64,000 nt of DNA from Companilactobacillus sp. (GTDB lineage: Bacteria > Bacillota > Bacilli > Lactobacillales > Lactobacillaceae): NCBI RefSeq assembly GCF_022484265.1, contig NZ_JAKVLR010000001.1, forward strand, positions 62,001 through 126,000, read 5' to 3'. Both the position numbers and the translations under genes were made by a program. A model generated the notes under the pieces. The model saw only the letters and a list, made by a program, of their open reading frames with translations. It was not told the origin of the DNA and did not search any database. Positions 50,891 through 59,494 of this stretch are shown here, in pieces (position 1 is the first letter of the stretch; every line of letters begins with the position of its first letter).

Positions 50891-51997
50891 ATGACGAAAA
50901 TTTTTGGAATTGTGGCAGAATTTAATCCATTTCATAATGGTCATAAAATGTTCGTTGACATGATCCGTGAAAAATATCACCCTGATGTGTTAATTGCCGT
51001 AATGTCAGGCAATTTTGTGCAGCGGGGTGATTTTGCTGTATTAGATAAGTGGAAGCGAAGTCAGATTGCAATTGAAAATGGCATTGATATCGTAATTGAA
51101 TTGCCATTTTCGAGTGCTGTTCAACCGGCAGATATTTTTGCTCGAAAGTCAGTCGAACTTTTAAATCAAATCGGCGTGACCGACATAGTTTTTGGTACTG
51201 AAGAGAAAATTGATTTTGTTGAAGCTGCCGATAAGTTGATTAACAACAAGGGTCAGTTTCAACAGCAGTATGATCGAAGTTACGCAGAAAATTTGAATGA
51301 ACAGCTTGAATCGTTGGGAATCAATACAATCGGCAAGCCAAATCAACTGTTAGGATTGAATTATTCACTTACCATTGTAAAAAATCATTTTCCAATCTCT
51401 ATCCATTCACTGGTCCGTCAACCAAACGGATACAGTGCAACACGAATTCGAAAACAATTGTTGACCAGTCCCGAATTGACAAAAAGTTCAGTCCCCGATG
51501 AGATGTTTGAGTCATTAAAATATTCGTCAATTTATACATGGAATGATTTTTATTCATTTTTAAGGTATAAAATTTTGACGAACTCTACTAATGAATTACA
51601 ATTGGTGTATCAAATGGTGGAGGGGTTGAACTTTAAGTTAAAAAAAGAAATTAAGAATGCAGATTCATTTGATCAATTTCTGAGTGCAGTTAAGTCTAAA
51701 CGCTATACTTTAGCTAGGATTAGACGACTATTGCTGTATGTATTAATGAACATTAGTACAAAGGAGATGACTGCTGCATTAAATTCTTCATATCTACGAA
51801 TTCTTGGTTTTAACGATACTGGTCGACAATATTTGAATAATAATAAGAAACAAATTAACATTCCACTGATAACTCGAGTTGGTAAACAAGAAACTAGTTT
51901 GTTGGCAACGGAACTAAAGGCTGACAGCGTTTGGCAACTTATCAGTGGCAAGGAACAAAATTTTGGAGTCATTCCTTATATTAAGGGGGAAAATTAA
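50891..51997 (+). CDS. tmcAL: tRNA(Met) cytidine acetate ligase TmcAL
   Basis: TmcAL forms N4-acetylcytidine at the wobble base of elongator tRNA-Met from acetate and ATP. ATG 50891 follows AGGTG and gives 368 residues. The nucleotidyltransferase motif is GIVAEFNPFHNGH, followed by MSGNFVQRGDFAVLDKWKR and a STSL-like ATRIRKQL region. It overlaps YceD by one base (TAATG). Confidence 0.93.
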   Translation: MTKIFGIVAEFNPFHNGHKMFVDMIREKYHPDVLIAVMSGNFVQRGDFAVLDKWKRSQIAIENGIDIVIELPFSSAVQPADIFARKSVELLNQIGVTDIVFGTEEKIDFVEAADKLINNKGQFQQQYDRSYAENLNEQLESLGINTIGKPNQLLGLNYSLTIVKNHFPISIHSLVRQPNGYSATRIRKQLLTSPELTKSSVPDEMFESLKYSSIYTWNDFYSFLRYKILTNSTNELQLVYQMVEGLNFKLKKEIKNADSFDQFLSAVKSKRYTLARIRRLLLYVLMNISTKEMTAALNSSYLRILGFNDTGRQYLNNNKKQINIPLITRVGKQETSLLATELKADSVWQLISGKEQNFGVIPYIKGEN

Positions 51998-52536
51998 TGC
52001 TTAACTGGGATGTTCAAGAGGTACGCAAGTACAAGGATAAACCCTTTGATTTTAAAGAAAAACTTGATCTAGCTAAAGAACTTAAGGAACGTTATCCCGA
52101 TATTATTGATGCTAAAGAAGTTGATATTGACGGAAACCTTTTTAATGATCGTGGCTTAGTAATATCAGATGTTAAAGTTAATACTAAAGTCGTTGTTCCA
52201 TCAACGAGAAGCCTTGAGCCAGTTGAACTTAAATTAAATTTTAGGATCAATGAAGCATACAACATTGATAATATCGATACCGAGGAAATTGATGATTATT
52301 CAATTATTATTCCGATAGATGAAGATAATCCAACTATCAATGTTTATGAGTCAATTATTGATAACATTTTGTTAAATATTCCAACTCAAGTTTTAACTGA
52401 AAAAGAGAAGCAAGATGATGTGATGCCATCTGGAAAAAATTGGACAGTCATATCTGAAGATGAATTTAATCAACAAAAAGAAGAGGAGCATGTTAATCCT
52501 GAATTTGCCAAATTGAAGAATTTGTTCAAAGAATAG
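51997..52536 (+). CDS. yceD: YceD-family (DUF177) protein
   Basis: The 179-residue acidic protein matches the DUF177 family linked to 23S rRNA maturation. It starts MLNWDVQEVRKYKDKPFDF and has DVKVNTKVVVPSTRSLEPVE, with an acidic middle and DDVMPSGKNWTVISEDEF. rpmF (L32) usually follows this gene but is absent here; gnd follows. Confidence 0.88.
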   Translation: MLNWDVQEVRKYKDKPFDFKEKLDLAKELKERYPDIIDAKEVDIDGNLFNDRGLVISDVKVNTKVVVPSTRSLEPVELKLNFRINEAYNIDNIDTEEIDDYSIIIPIDEDNPTINVYESIIDNILLNIPTQVLTEKEKQDDVMPSGKNWTVISEDEFNQQKEEEHVNPEFAKLKNLFKE

Positions 52537-52610
52537 GGTCAAACATGAGCCTCTTTTATTATTTTTTGGTAATATATATTATGAAATAACTTATTATTGG
52601 AGGTATACGT

Positions 52611-54032
52611 ATGAGCAAACCACAAATTGGTGTTGTTGGAATGGCTGTAATGGGTAAGAATCTTGCCTTGAACATTGAAAGTCGCGGATATGAGGTTGCT
52701 ATTTATAATAGAACTGCATCAAAGACTGAAAATGTTGTTAAAGAACATTCAGAAAAGAAATTAGTTCCAAGCTACACAATTGAAGATTTTGTAAACTCAC
52801 TTGAAAAACCACGTCGTATTATCATGATGGTTAAAGCTGGTGCCGGTACCGACGCAGTTATCAACGAATTATTACCATTACTAGATAAGGGCGATGTCTT
52901 GATTGATGGTGGTAACACATTCTTTGAAGACACTATGGAAAGAAACGAGAGACTCGACAAGTCAGGAATCAACTTCATCGGAATGGGTGTTTCTGGTGGT
53001 GAACTTGGTGCTTTGCATGGTCCTTCATTGATGCCAGGTGGACAAAAAGAAGCTTATGATCTAGTTGCTCCTATTTTGGAACAAATTTCTGCAAAAGCAG
53101 ACGAAGATGGAAAACCATGTGTTACTTACATCGGTGCCAATGGTGCTGGACACTATGTCAAAATGGTTCACAACGGAATCGAATATGGTGACATGGAATT
53201 GATTTCAGAAAGTTACAACTTACTTTCACATCTATTTAACAACGATTTAAATAAAGTTGCCGAAACATTCAAGGATTGGAATAAGGGCGAACTATCAAGT
53301 TATTTGATTGATATCACAGCTAATATTCTAACTAGAAAAGATGATCAAGGCAGCGACGACTTCATCGTTAATAAGATCATGGATAAAGCTGGTAACAAGG
53401 GTACTGGTAAATGGAGTTCACAAAGTGCCTTGGAACTTGGCGTTCCTCAATCACTAATTACTTCAGCCGTATACTCACGTTACATTTCTGCATATAAAGA
53501 CGAACGTGTTAAGGCAAGCAAGGTCTTGAACGGACCAAAGGAATTGCCAGACGTTGACGTTAAAGAATTAGTTGAAAAGATCCGCAAAGCTTTATACTTC
53601 AGTAAGATCATGAGTTATGCTCAAGGATTTGCACAAATGAAGGCAGCCGGAGAACATTACGACTGGGATCTTGACTTTGGTAAGATTGCTCAAATCTGGC
53701 GTGCCGGATGTATCATTAGAGCTCAATTCTTACAAAAGATCACTGATGCTTACGACAAGGATCCTAAATTGGATAACTTGTTGCTTGATGACTACTTCAA
53801 GAATATTGTTGAAGATTATCAAGATGCAGTTAGAGATGTGGTCAACTTTGCCGTTAAAGCTGGTATCCCTGTTTCAGGATTTATGTCAGCTGTTTCATAT
53901 TACGATCAATATCGTTCAGAAGTATTGCCTGCTAACTTGATCCAAGCACAAAGAGATTACTTTGGTGCTCATACATATGAGCGTAACGATAAACCAGGTA
54001 TCTTCCATTACACATGGTATACAGAACAATAA
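52611..54032 (+). CDS. gnd: 6-phosphogluconate dehydrogenase (decarboxylating)
   Basis: The enzyme oxidises 6-phosphogluconate to ribulose-5-phosphate, CO2 and NADPH. The 473-residue product has the Rossmann motif GVVGMAVMGKNLALNIESRG and NRTASKTE for NADP binding. It also has VSGGELGALHGPSLMPGG, HNGIEYGDM with catalytic Lys/Glu, and the C-terminal RDYFGAHTYER tail that reaches into the other subunit. It is a single gene next to a two-component system, an order seen in several lactobacilli. Confidence 0.96.
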   Translation: MSKPQIGVVGMAVMGKNLALNIESRGYEVAIYNRTASKTENVVKEHSEKKLVPSYTIEDFVNSLEKPRRIIMMVKAGAGTDAVINELLPLLDKGDVLIDGGNTFFEDTMERNERLDKSGINFIGMGVSGGELGALHGPSLMPGGQKEAYDLVAPILEQISAKADEDGKPCVTYIGANGAGHYVKMVHNGIEYGDMELISESYNLLSHLFNNDLNKVAETFKDWNKGELSSYLIDITANILTRKDDQGSDDFIVNKIMDKAGNKGTGKWSSQSALELGVPQSLITSAVYSRYISAYKDERVKASKVLNGPKELPDVDVKELVEKIRKALYFSKIMSYAQGFAQMKAAGEHYDWDLDFGKIAQIWRAGCIIRAQFLQKITDAYDKDPKLDNLLLDDYFKNIVEDYQDAVRDVVNFAVKAGIPVSGFMSAVSYYDQYRSEVLPANLIQAQRDYFGAHTYERNDKPGIFHYTWYTEQ

Positions 54033-54051
54033 ACATTTTGTCTTGAATATT

Positions 54052-54092
54052 AATGCCAAAGTGCCCCGCAAGGTGCTTTGGTATTTTTTTTT
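54052..54092 (+). terminator. gnd terminator
   Basis: ATGCCAAAGTGCC pairs with GGTGCTTTGGTAT (within 54053-54084, one mismatch), followed by nine T residues. Confidence 0.9.
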
Positions 54093-54149
54093 GAATTCTT
54101 CTTAAAAATTAAAAAAAGAGTGCTTTAACTATTTTTAATATTTATGATA

Positions 54150-54158
54150 TGGTAAAAT
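54150..54158 (+). promoter_or_regulatory. Extended -10 promoter of the ArlRS-like operon
   Basis: TGGTAAAAT (54150-54158) is an extended -10 element. The 85-base leader that follows contains a small TTGCC/GGCAA hairpin. Confidence 0.4.
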
Positions 54159-54244
54159 CATTAGTGCATTGCCTTGCAAAAGGCAAAAAAACGGTTAATA
54201 ATTAAGGATAATTAAATTTAATTTAATATACGGGAGAATTTAGT

Positions 54245-54931
54245 ATGGCTAAGATATTAGTTATTGAAGATGAAGAGAATATGGCCAAGTTTGTTCAACT
54301 TGAACTTCAACATGAAAATTACGAAGTTAAAGTTGCTGCGGACGGTCGTACTGGTCTCGATGCAGCATTAAATGAAGACTGGGATTTGATCTTGCTTGAT
54401 TTAATGTTGCCTGAACTAAACGGTATCGAAGTATGCCGTCGAGTTCGACAAGAAAAGAACACACCGATCATTATGATGACCGCAAGAGATTCAATCATCG
54501 ATCGTGTTTCTGGTTTGGATCATGGTGCCGACGATTATATTGTCAAACCATTTGCAATCGAGGAATTGCTTGCACGTATCCGGGCCTTGTTAAGACGTAT
54601 TGATTTGGATATCGATGTTACTAGAAATAATGACCAAGTTTTGAAGTACAAGAATTTGGTGATCGATAAAACTACCCAAACGTCAAAACGTAATGGTGAA
54701 GTTATCGACTTGACTAGACGTGAGTATGACCTTCTTAGTGCATTAATGGAAAACGTTGGTACTGTTTTAGGCCGAGACGACTTGTTGGAACGTGTTTGGG
54801 GAACAGGTTCTAGCACTGAAACTAATGTTGTGGATGTTTACATCAAATATTTGAGAAATAAGATCGATCGTGGAGGAGCACCTAGTTACATTTCTACTGT
54901 TCGTGGTAAAGGATATGTGATGAGACGATGA
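54245..54931 (+). CDS. OmpR-family response regulator, ArlR/CovR-like
   Basis: The 228-residue regulator has phospho-acceptor Asp52 in LDLMLPELNG, IIMMTARD and VKPFAIEELLARIRALLRR. A winged-helix domain follows (TRREYDLLSALMEN, RLDGVVDVY-type recognition region, ISTVRGKGYVMRR). The overall sequence is closest to ArlR/CovR regulators of envelope and virulence functions. It overlaps the kinase gene by 4 bases (ATGA). Confidence 0.93.
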   Translation: MAKILVIEDEENMAKFVQLELQHENYEVKVAADGRTGLDAALNEDWDLILLDLMLPELNGIEVCRRVRQEKNTPIIMMTARDSIIDRVSGLDHGADDYIVKPFAIEELLARIRALLRRIDLDIDVTRNNDQVLKYKNLVIDKTTQTSKRNGEVIDLTRREYDLLSALMENVGTVLGRDDLLERVWGTGSSTETNVVDVYIKYLRNKIDRGGAPSYISTVRGKGYVMRR

Positions 54932-56001
54932 GAATATCAATTAGGTTCAAATGGACCTTTCTGATATCACTGGTAATTTTAGCGGCATATTTGATTGTTG
55001 CCTTTATTGCCTTCAATACTGTCAACAACGTTGCCAGTGCGGCAGTGGTCCATCATTTTGTGACAAAACTTATTTGGGTCGGAATCTTCGTTTTGGTAGT
55101 CGGCATCGCAATCAGTTTTTTTGCAGTATCTTTGGTATTACGAAATATCAAGGTGATCAACAATACAATTGACGATTTAAACAAGAAACCCGATTCTGAT
55201 TCACGTATCAAGATCAGGAAAAGAAATGATGAAATTTACGACCTGACGATCAACATCAATAAAATGCTCGATCGTATGCAAGCCTACACTAATCAGCAAA
55301 AAGAATTCGTTGAGGATGTTTCTCATGAGTTGCGTACGCCTGTTGCTGTGTTAGAGGGCCATTTAAGCATGCTGCAACGATGGGGTAAAGACGATCCAGA
55401 GGTATTAAATGATTCGATCAATTCATCGATGCAAGAGTTAAAACGCATGCAATCATTGATTCAAGAAATGTTGGATCTGACTAGAGTTGAACAGATTGAT
55501 AGCGAATATCTTGAGCAGGAGACTGAAGTAAAACCGCTTTTCACGCAAGTTTACAATGATTTTAAAATGCTTCATCCTGATTTCGTGGTCAATTTTGATG
55601 ATGATATTCAAAAGGGTAGCAAGGTCAAGATCTATCGTAATCATCTTGAACAGATTTTGGTGATACTACTAGACAATGCTTTCAAGTATTCTGGAGAACG
55701 AAAAGAGATCAACCTTTCAGCATCTACCAATGAAGCTTTATTAGAATTCGTTGTGCAAGACTTTGGTGTAGGAATCGATAAAAAGGACCTTAAACAAGTT
55801 TTTAACCGTTTTTACAGAGTTGATAAGGCACGCTCTAGAAAACGTGGAGGGAATGGATTAGGCCTTTCTATCGCTAAAAGATTAGTTGAGATATATCATG
55901 GTACTATCACGGTCGAAAGTGTACTAGGTTCTGGTACCGTATTTAGAATTGAACTGCCAATCGTAACTGAACCTATTGATGATGCACAAAAAAATGACTA
56001 A
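54928..56001 (+). CDS. Sensor histidine kinase, ArlS-like
   Basis: The 357-residue kinase has helices at about residues 10-30 and 48-70 with only about 17 residues outside. It therefore probably senses membrane or envelope state or an accessory protein. A HAMP domain (about 70-122), His133 in VSHELRTPVAVLEGH, the N box (LLDNAFKYS) and the G box (GGNGLGLSIAK) follow. The 3' end lies inside the bidirectional terminator. Confidence 0.93.
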   Translation: MRISIRFKWTFLISLVILAAYLIVAFIAFNTVNNVASAAVVHHFVTKLIWVGIFVLVVGIAISFFAVSLVLRNIKVINNTIDDLNKKPDSDSRIKIRKRNDEIYDLTININKMLDRMQAYTNQQKEFVEDVSHELRTPVAVLEGHLSMLQRWGKDDPEVLNDSINSSMQELKRMQSLIQEMLDLTRVEQIDSEYLEQETEVKPLFTQVYNDFKMLHPDFVVNFDDDIQKGSKVKIYRNHLEQILVILLDNAFKYSGERKEINLSASTNEALLEFVVQDFGVGIDKKDLKQVFNRFYRVDKARSRKRGGNGLGLSIAKRLVEIYHGTITVESVLGSGTVFRIELPIVTEPIDDAQKND

Positions 56002-56032
56002 ACCGAAATTTTCGGTTTAGTCATTTTTTATT
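55988..56032. terminator. Bidirectional terminator overlapping the kinase 3' end and the yidC end
   Basis: ATGACTAAACCGAAA pairs with TTTCGGTTTAGTCAT. A residues on the left and T residues on the right serve both strands. The kinase stop codon lies inside the stem. Confidence 0.9.
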
Positions 56033-57014
56033 TGTCTTTTGGTTTTTGTTGTTTGCCTTTGTTTAACTCACGAATGTTCTTGTGGAGATCAGTGTGACTT
56101 TCGTCATCGTCTGAATTACCATTTGATGAATTGCTTGAACCAGATTCGTTCATTAATTTAGCAATTGATTCTTCAGTAACGACAATTTTCACAGGATTCT
56201 TTTCAAGATTTGCATCAGCTTGTTTTCTGATCCTTGGAGTAATGATGTAGTTTGTAATCAATTGTTGGATCAAAATTACGATACCACCAACCAAGAAGTA
56301 AAGTGCTAGTGCAGCAGATGAAATCATTGAAATAAAGAATGTGATCAATGGGTTCATCAATAGCATAGTAGACATTTGACGTCTTTGCTCTTGAGGAACG
56401 ATCTGTAGAGATAACCATGATTGAATAACATAAAAGACCGTAGCAACAAGTGCAATCACTAGACTAGGTTTTCCAAGTGGAATACTCAAGAACGTAGCGA
56501 CACCAATTTCTTGTGAATATTGAACCGCTTGATAAATTGCAATCAAGATCGGCATTTGAAGAAGCAATGGAAGACAACCGATACCGCCAGTCAAACTGAT
56601 GTTATTTTGCTTATAAACATCCATCATCAATTGGCTGATCTTTTGTTGAGTTGCCGGATCCTTAGCTTCTTTTTGTTTTTCTTGGATCAATTTCAACTGA
56701 GGTTGAATAGCACGCATTTTTTCTTGTTGTGCAGTTGATTTGTATTGTTGATTAAGTGAAAGAGGTAGCAATAAGAGTCTTACAACAAAGGAAATAATCA
56801 TAATTCCCCATGCATAGGCATCTCGACCTCCAACATGTTTTGCCGTTGCCAAAATCAAGTTTTGAAATGGCACGCCAAGCCACTTATAGATGAACGCGTA
56901 AGGTCCACTGGTTGGAGCATGTTGAACGCCGCTTTGGGCACAACCAGAAAGGACAACCGCAAACACCACAATAAGTGATAGTACGGAGACGTACTTCAGT
57001 ATTTTTTTATTCAA
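56028..57014 (-). CDS. yidC: Membrane protein insertase YidC (lipoprotein form)
   Basis: YidC inserts membrane proteins, alone or with Sec. The start is TTG 57014, 7 bases after AGGTGG. The 328-residue product has a lipobox LSGC near residue 25 and five membrane segments. The conserved Arg of the hydrophilic groove is in SFVVRLLLLP. The tail is long, polar and acidic then basic (SNGNSDDDESH, NKGKQQKPKDK). That tail is typical of the YidC2-type insertase that contacts ribosomes. It is cotranscribed with acyP. Confidence 0.94.
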   Translation of the reverse strand: MNKKILKYVSVLSLIVVFAVVLSGCAQSGVQHAPTSGPYAFIYKWLGVPFQNLILATAKHVGGRDAYAWGIMIISFVVRLLLLPLSLNQQYKSTAQQEKMRAIQPQLKLIQEKQKEAKDPATQQKISQLMMDVYKQNNISLTGGIGCLPLLLQMPILIAIYQAVQYSQEIGVATFLSIPLGKPSLVIALVATVFYVIQSWLSLQIVPQEQRRQMSTMLLMNPLITFFISMISSAALALYFLVGGIVILIQQLITNYIITPRIRKQADANLEKNPVKIVVTEESIAKLMNESGSSNSSNGNSDDDESHTDLHKNIRELNKGKQQKPKDK

Positions 57015-57070
57015 TTGTAAACCACCTTTTAAAAATCATATAAACAATATACGTTAACTTAAATAGCGTT

Positions 57071-57346
57071 TCAACCAATGACCCGAAACTTTTTGTAATT
57101 TTCAAGGTTATCAGAAAAACTGTAATCAACGGTCTTAACTTTTGCAAAAGGGGAAGGAGATTGTCTTATTTTTGTGAGAAATGAGTACAGTTTCATTTCT
57201 TCTCCTTCAGCTTCAATCTTGACCGAACCATCCATTTCATTTTCAACAGTTCCAGTTACATCGCTTTCGATAGCAACTTGCAGAGTTGAATATCTAAATC
57301 CGACTCCTTGGACTAAACCGTATACATGCATGGAAAGATGTTTCAT
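57071..57346 (-). CDS. acyP: Acylphosphatase
   Basis: ATG 57346 with a GGAG site (8-base spacer) gives 91 residues, the usual length. The phosphate loop VYGLVQGVGFRYS contains the catalytic Arg, and the Asn position sits in GTVENEMDGSVKIEAEG. The enzyme hydrolyses acyl phosphates. It lies upstream of yidC, the usual lactobacillus order. Confidence 0.94.
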   Translation of the reverse strand: MKHLSMHVYGLVQGVGFRYSTLQVAIESDVTGTVENEMDGSVKIEAEGEEMKLYSFLTKIRQSPSPFAKVKTVDYSFSDNLENYKKFRVIG

Positions 57347-57409
57347 ATAAATCACTCCAAATTCATGAATATGTTACCCTTGTATTATAAATCAAGAAGG
57401 AAGAAATTT

Positions 57410-58171
57410 ATGAAATATATTGAATCCAAGAAAAACGAAGAAATCAAACAGATCAATAAGTTGAATAAGACTAAAGAAATTAAAAAGACCGGAACTTATT
57501 TGATTGAAGGATTCCACCTTGTCAGAGAAGCTGATCAAAATGGCCAAGATATCGTTACGATTTTGGCAACTGAGAAAAACCAAGAAGATCGACTTGTGAA
57601 GAAATACTATGATGACGCAATTATCATATCTGAAGATATTGCCTCGATGTTGTCCGATACCAAGACTCCACAAGGAATCTTTGCCGTGATCAAATTGAAT
57701 GAAGATCAAGAACTTCCGGAACTCAAGGGTCAATGGGTCATTTTGGCAAACGTTCAAGATCCAGGCAATGTTGGGACTATTGTTAGAACTGCTGATGCTG
57801 CGGGATATGCTGGTGTGATCACTAGTTTAGATACTGCAGATATTTATCAACCTAAAGTTCAACGTTCGATGCAAGGAAGTCAATTTCATTTGCCCATTTA
57901 TAGAATGGACCTTCAAAAAGCAATTTCTGATGCTAAAGATGCCGGTTTAACGGTATATGGCTCGGAAGTAAATGACCAAGCTGTACCATATAACACTTTA
58001 GATAAAATTGATAATTACGCTTTGATCATGGGTAACGAAGCACATGGATTAGATGAAAATACGTTACAAATGACAGATCAAAATATTTATATTCCATTGT
58101 TAGGAAAAGCTGAATCACTGAATGTTGCAGTGGCTGCCGGAGTTTTAATGTATGGATTGAAAAAATTCTAA
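57410..58171 (+). CDS. TrmH/SpoU-family RNA 2'-O-methyltransferase
   Basis: ATG 57410 follows AAGGAAG. The 253-residue product has a substrate-binding N-terminus (GTYLIEGFHLVREA) and a SPOUT domain with NVQDPGNVGTIVRTADAAG, ALIMGNEAHGLDE and IPLLGKAESLNVAVAAGVL, the three knot motifs. It likely methylates 23S rRNA. It precedes pheST, as B. subtilis ysgA does. It is divergent from acyP. Confidence 0.92.
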   Translation: MKYIESKKNEEIKQINKLNKTKEIKKTGTYLIEGFHLVREADQNGQDIVTILATEKNQEDRLVKKYYDDAIIISEDIASMLSDTKTPQGIFAVIKLNEDQELPELKGQWVILANVQDPGNVGTIVRTADAAGYAGVITSLDTADIYQPKVQRSMQGSQFHLPIYRMDLQKAISDAKDAGLTVYGSEVNDQAVPYNTLDKIDNYALIMGNEAHGLDENTLQMTDQNIYIPLLGKAESLNVAVAAGVLMYGLKKF

Positions 58172-58174
58172 AAC

Positions 58175-58202
58175 TTGCAAAACATTTTTCATTTTGTATA
58201 AT
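58175..58202 (+). promoter_or_regulatory. Promoter of the pheST T-box operon
   Basis: TTGCAA (58175-58180), a 16-base spacer and TATAAT (58197-58202) precede the T-box leader. Confidence 0.75.
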
Positions 58203-58204
58203 TA

Positions 58205-58424
58205 ATTCATATGAATATCGTAGGTGTTGAAGAAAAATAGTAGCTGAATCGATTTGAAACAGGAAGAGTCGTTAACTGAGAAGACTTGCCAAATCAATCA
58301 GTGAATTCACTTTCGGAGCCTAAATAGTTAAGTTACTATATAACTTTTGAGTGCACGCAAAAGTTGCGTGAACTAGGGTGGTACCGCGAGTCCTCGTCCC
58401 TTTTTTGGGAGAGGATTTTTTTTA
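58205..58424 (+). promoter_or_regulatory. T-box leader of pheST, apparent specifier TTC (Phe)
   Basis: The T-box AGGGTGGTACCGCG lies at 58375-58388. The likely specifier is TTC at 58306-58308 in GTGAATTCAC, followed by A. The terminator TCCTCGTCCC/GGGAGAGGA with eight T residues ends at 58423. Confidence 0.93.
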
Positions 58425-58446
58425 TGCAATAAATTAGGAGGAAATT

Positions 58447-59493
58447 ATGTCATTAAACGATAGATTAAAAGAACTCCGTGAAAACGGTATAAACGATGCT
58501 AAACGTGCTGAACATTTAAAAGAACTGAATGATTTGCGTGTTCAGTTACTAGGTAAAAAAGGACCAATTACTCAAGCCTTGCGTGGTATGAAAGACGTGC
58601 CTAAGGAAGAACGTCCGGAAATTGGTACTTTGGCAAATAATGTCAAAAAAGATATCCAAGAAGCCATTGAAGGTAGAATTGCTGAAGTAAATAAACGAAT
58701 CATTGCTCAAAAGTTGGAAGAAGAAACACTCGATGTTACGCTTCCTGCTGAGTCTCATAAAATTGGAACAGAACATATTCTTAACCAAACGATTGAAGAT
58801 ATTGAACAATTTTTCATTGGTTTAGGTTATGAAGTTGCGCCTGGATATGAAGTTGAAGAAGATCATTATAATTTTGAACGTTTGAATATTCCTAAGGACC
58901 ATCCTGCTCGTGACATGCAAGATACTTTTTATATTACTAACGAACTATTGATGCGGACTCAAACATCTGCTCAAGAAGGTCGTGATATGGATGCTCACGA
59001 TTTTTCAAAGGGTCCACTAAAGATGATCTCACCAGGTATCGTTTACCGTCGTGATGATGACGATGCAACCCATTCACATCAATTCCATCAATTAGAAGGA
59101 CTAGTTGTTGACAAGAATATTTCGATGGCTGATTTAAAGGGTACCCTTGAAGCACTTTGTCGCCACGTCTTTGGGCCTGACCGTGAGATTCGTTTCCGTC
59201 CTAGCTTCTTCCCATTTACCGAACCATCTGTTGAAGTAGACGTTTCATGTTTTAACTGTGGCGGTGAGGGATGTCGCATTTGTAAATATACCGGTTGGAT
59301 CGAAGTATTAGGTGCTGGATTGACTCATCCAAATGTTTTGAAGATGTCAGGTATTGATCCACAACAATACAGTGCATTTGCCTTCGGACTTGGACCTGAG
59401 AGATTTGCAATGTTGAAATATGGTATTGATGATATCCGTGATTTTTACACGAACGATATTAGATTCTTAGAACAATTCAAAGGAGTAAATTAG
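58447..59493 (+). CDS. pheS: Phenylalanyl-tRNA synthetase alpha chain
   Basis: The 348-residue catalytic subunit has an N-terminal coiled coil and the class II core: HPARDMQDTFYI, MRTQTSAQ, HSHQFHQLEG, RFRPSFFPFTEPSVEV and GLGPERFAMLKYGI. AGGAGG site. It is cotranscribed with pheT, one base apart from its stop, under T-box control. Confidence 0.97.
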   Translation: MSLNDRLKELRENGINDAKRAEHLKELNDLRVQLLGKKGPITQALRGMKDVPKEERPEIGTLANNVKKDIQEAIEGRIAEVNKRIIAQKLEEETLDVTLPAESHKIGTEHILNQTIEDIEQFFIGLGYEVAPGYEVEEDHYNFERLNIPKDHPARDMQDTFYITNELLMRTQTSAQEGRDMDAHDFSKGPLKMISPGIVYRRDDDDATHSHQFHQLEGLVVDKNISMADLKGTLEALCRHVFGPDREIRFRPSFFPFTEPSVEVDVSCFNCGGEGCRICKYTGWIEVLGAGLTHPNVLKMSGIDPQQYSAFAFGLGPERFAMLKYGIDDIRDFYTNDIRFLEQFKGVN

Positions 59494-59494
59494 T

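Noticed and set aside
52537..52565. Possible terminator after yceD
   Set aside because: The best stem (GGGTC with GAGCC) contains a mismatch and is too weak to call.
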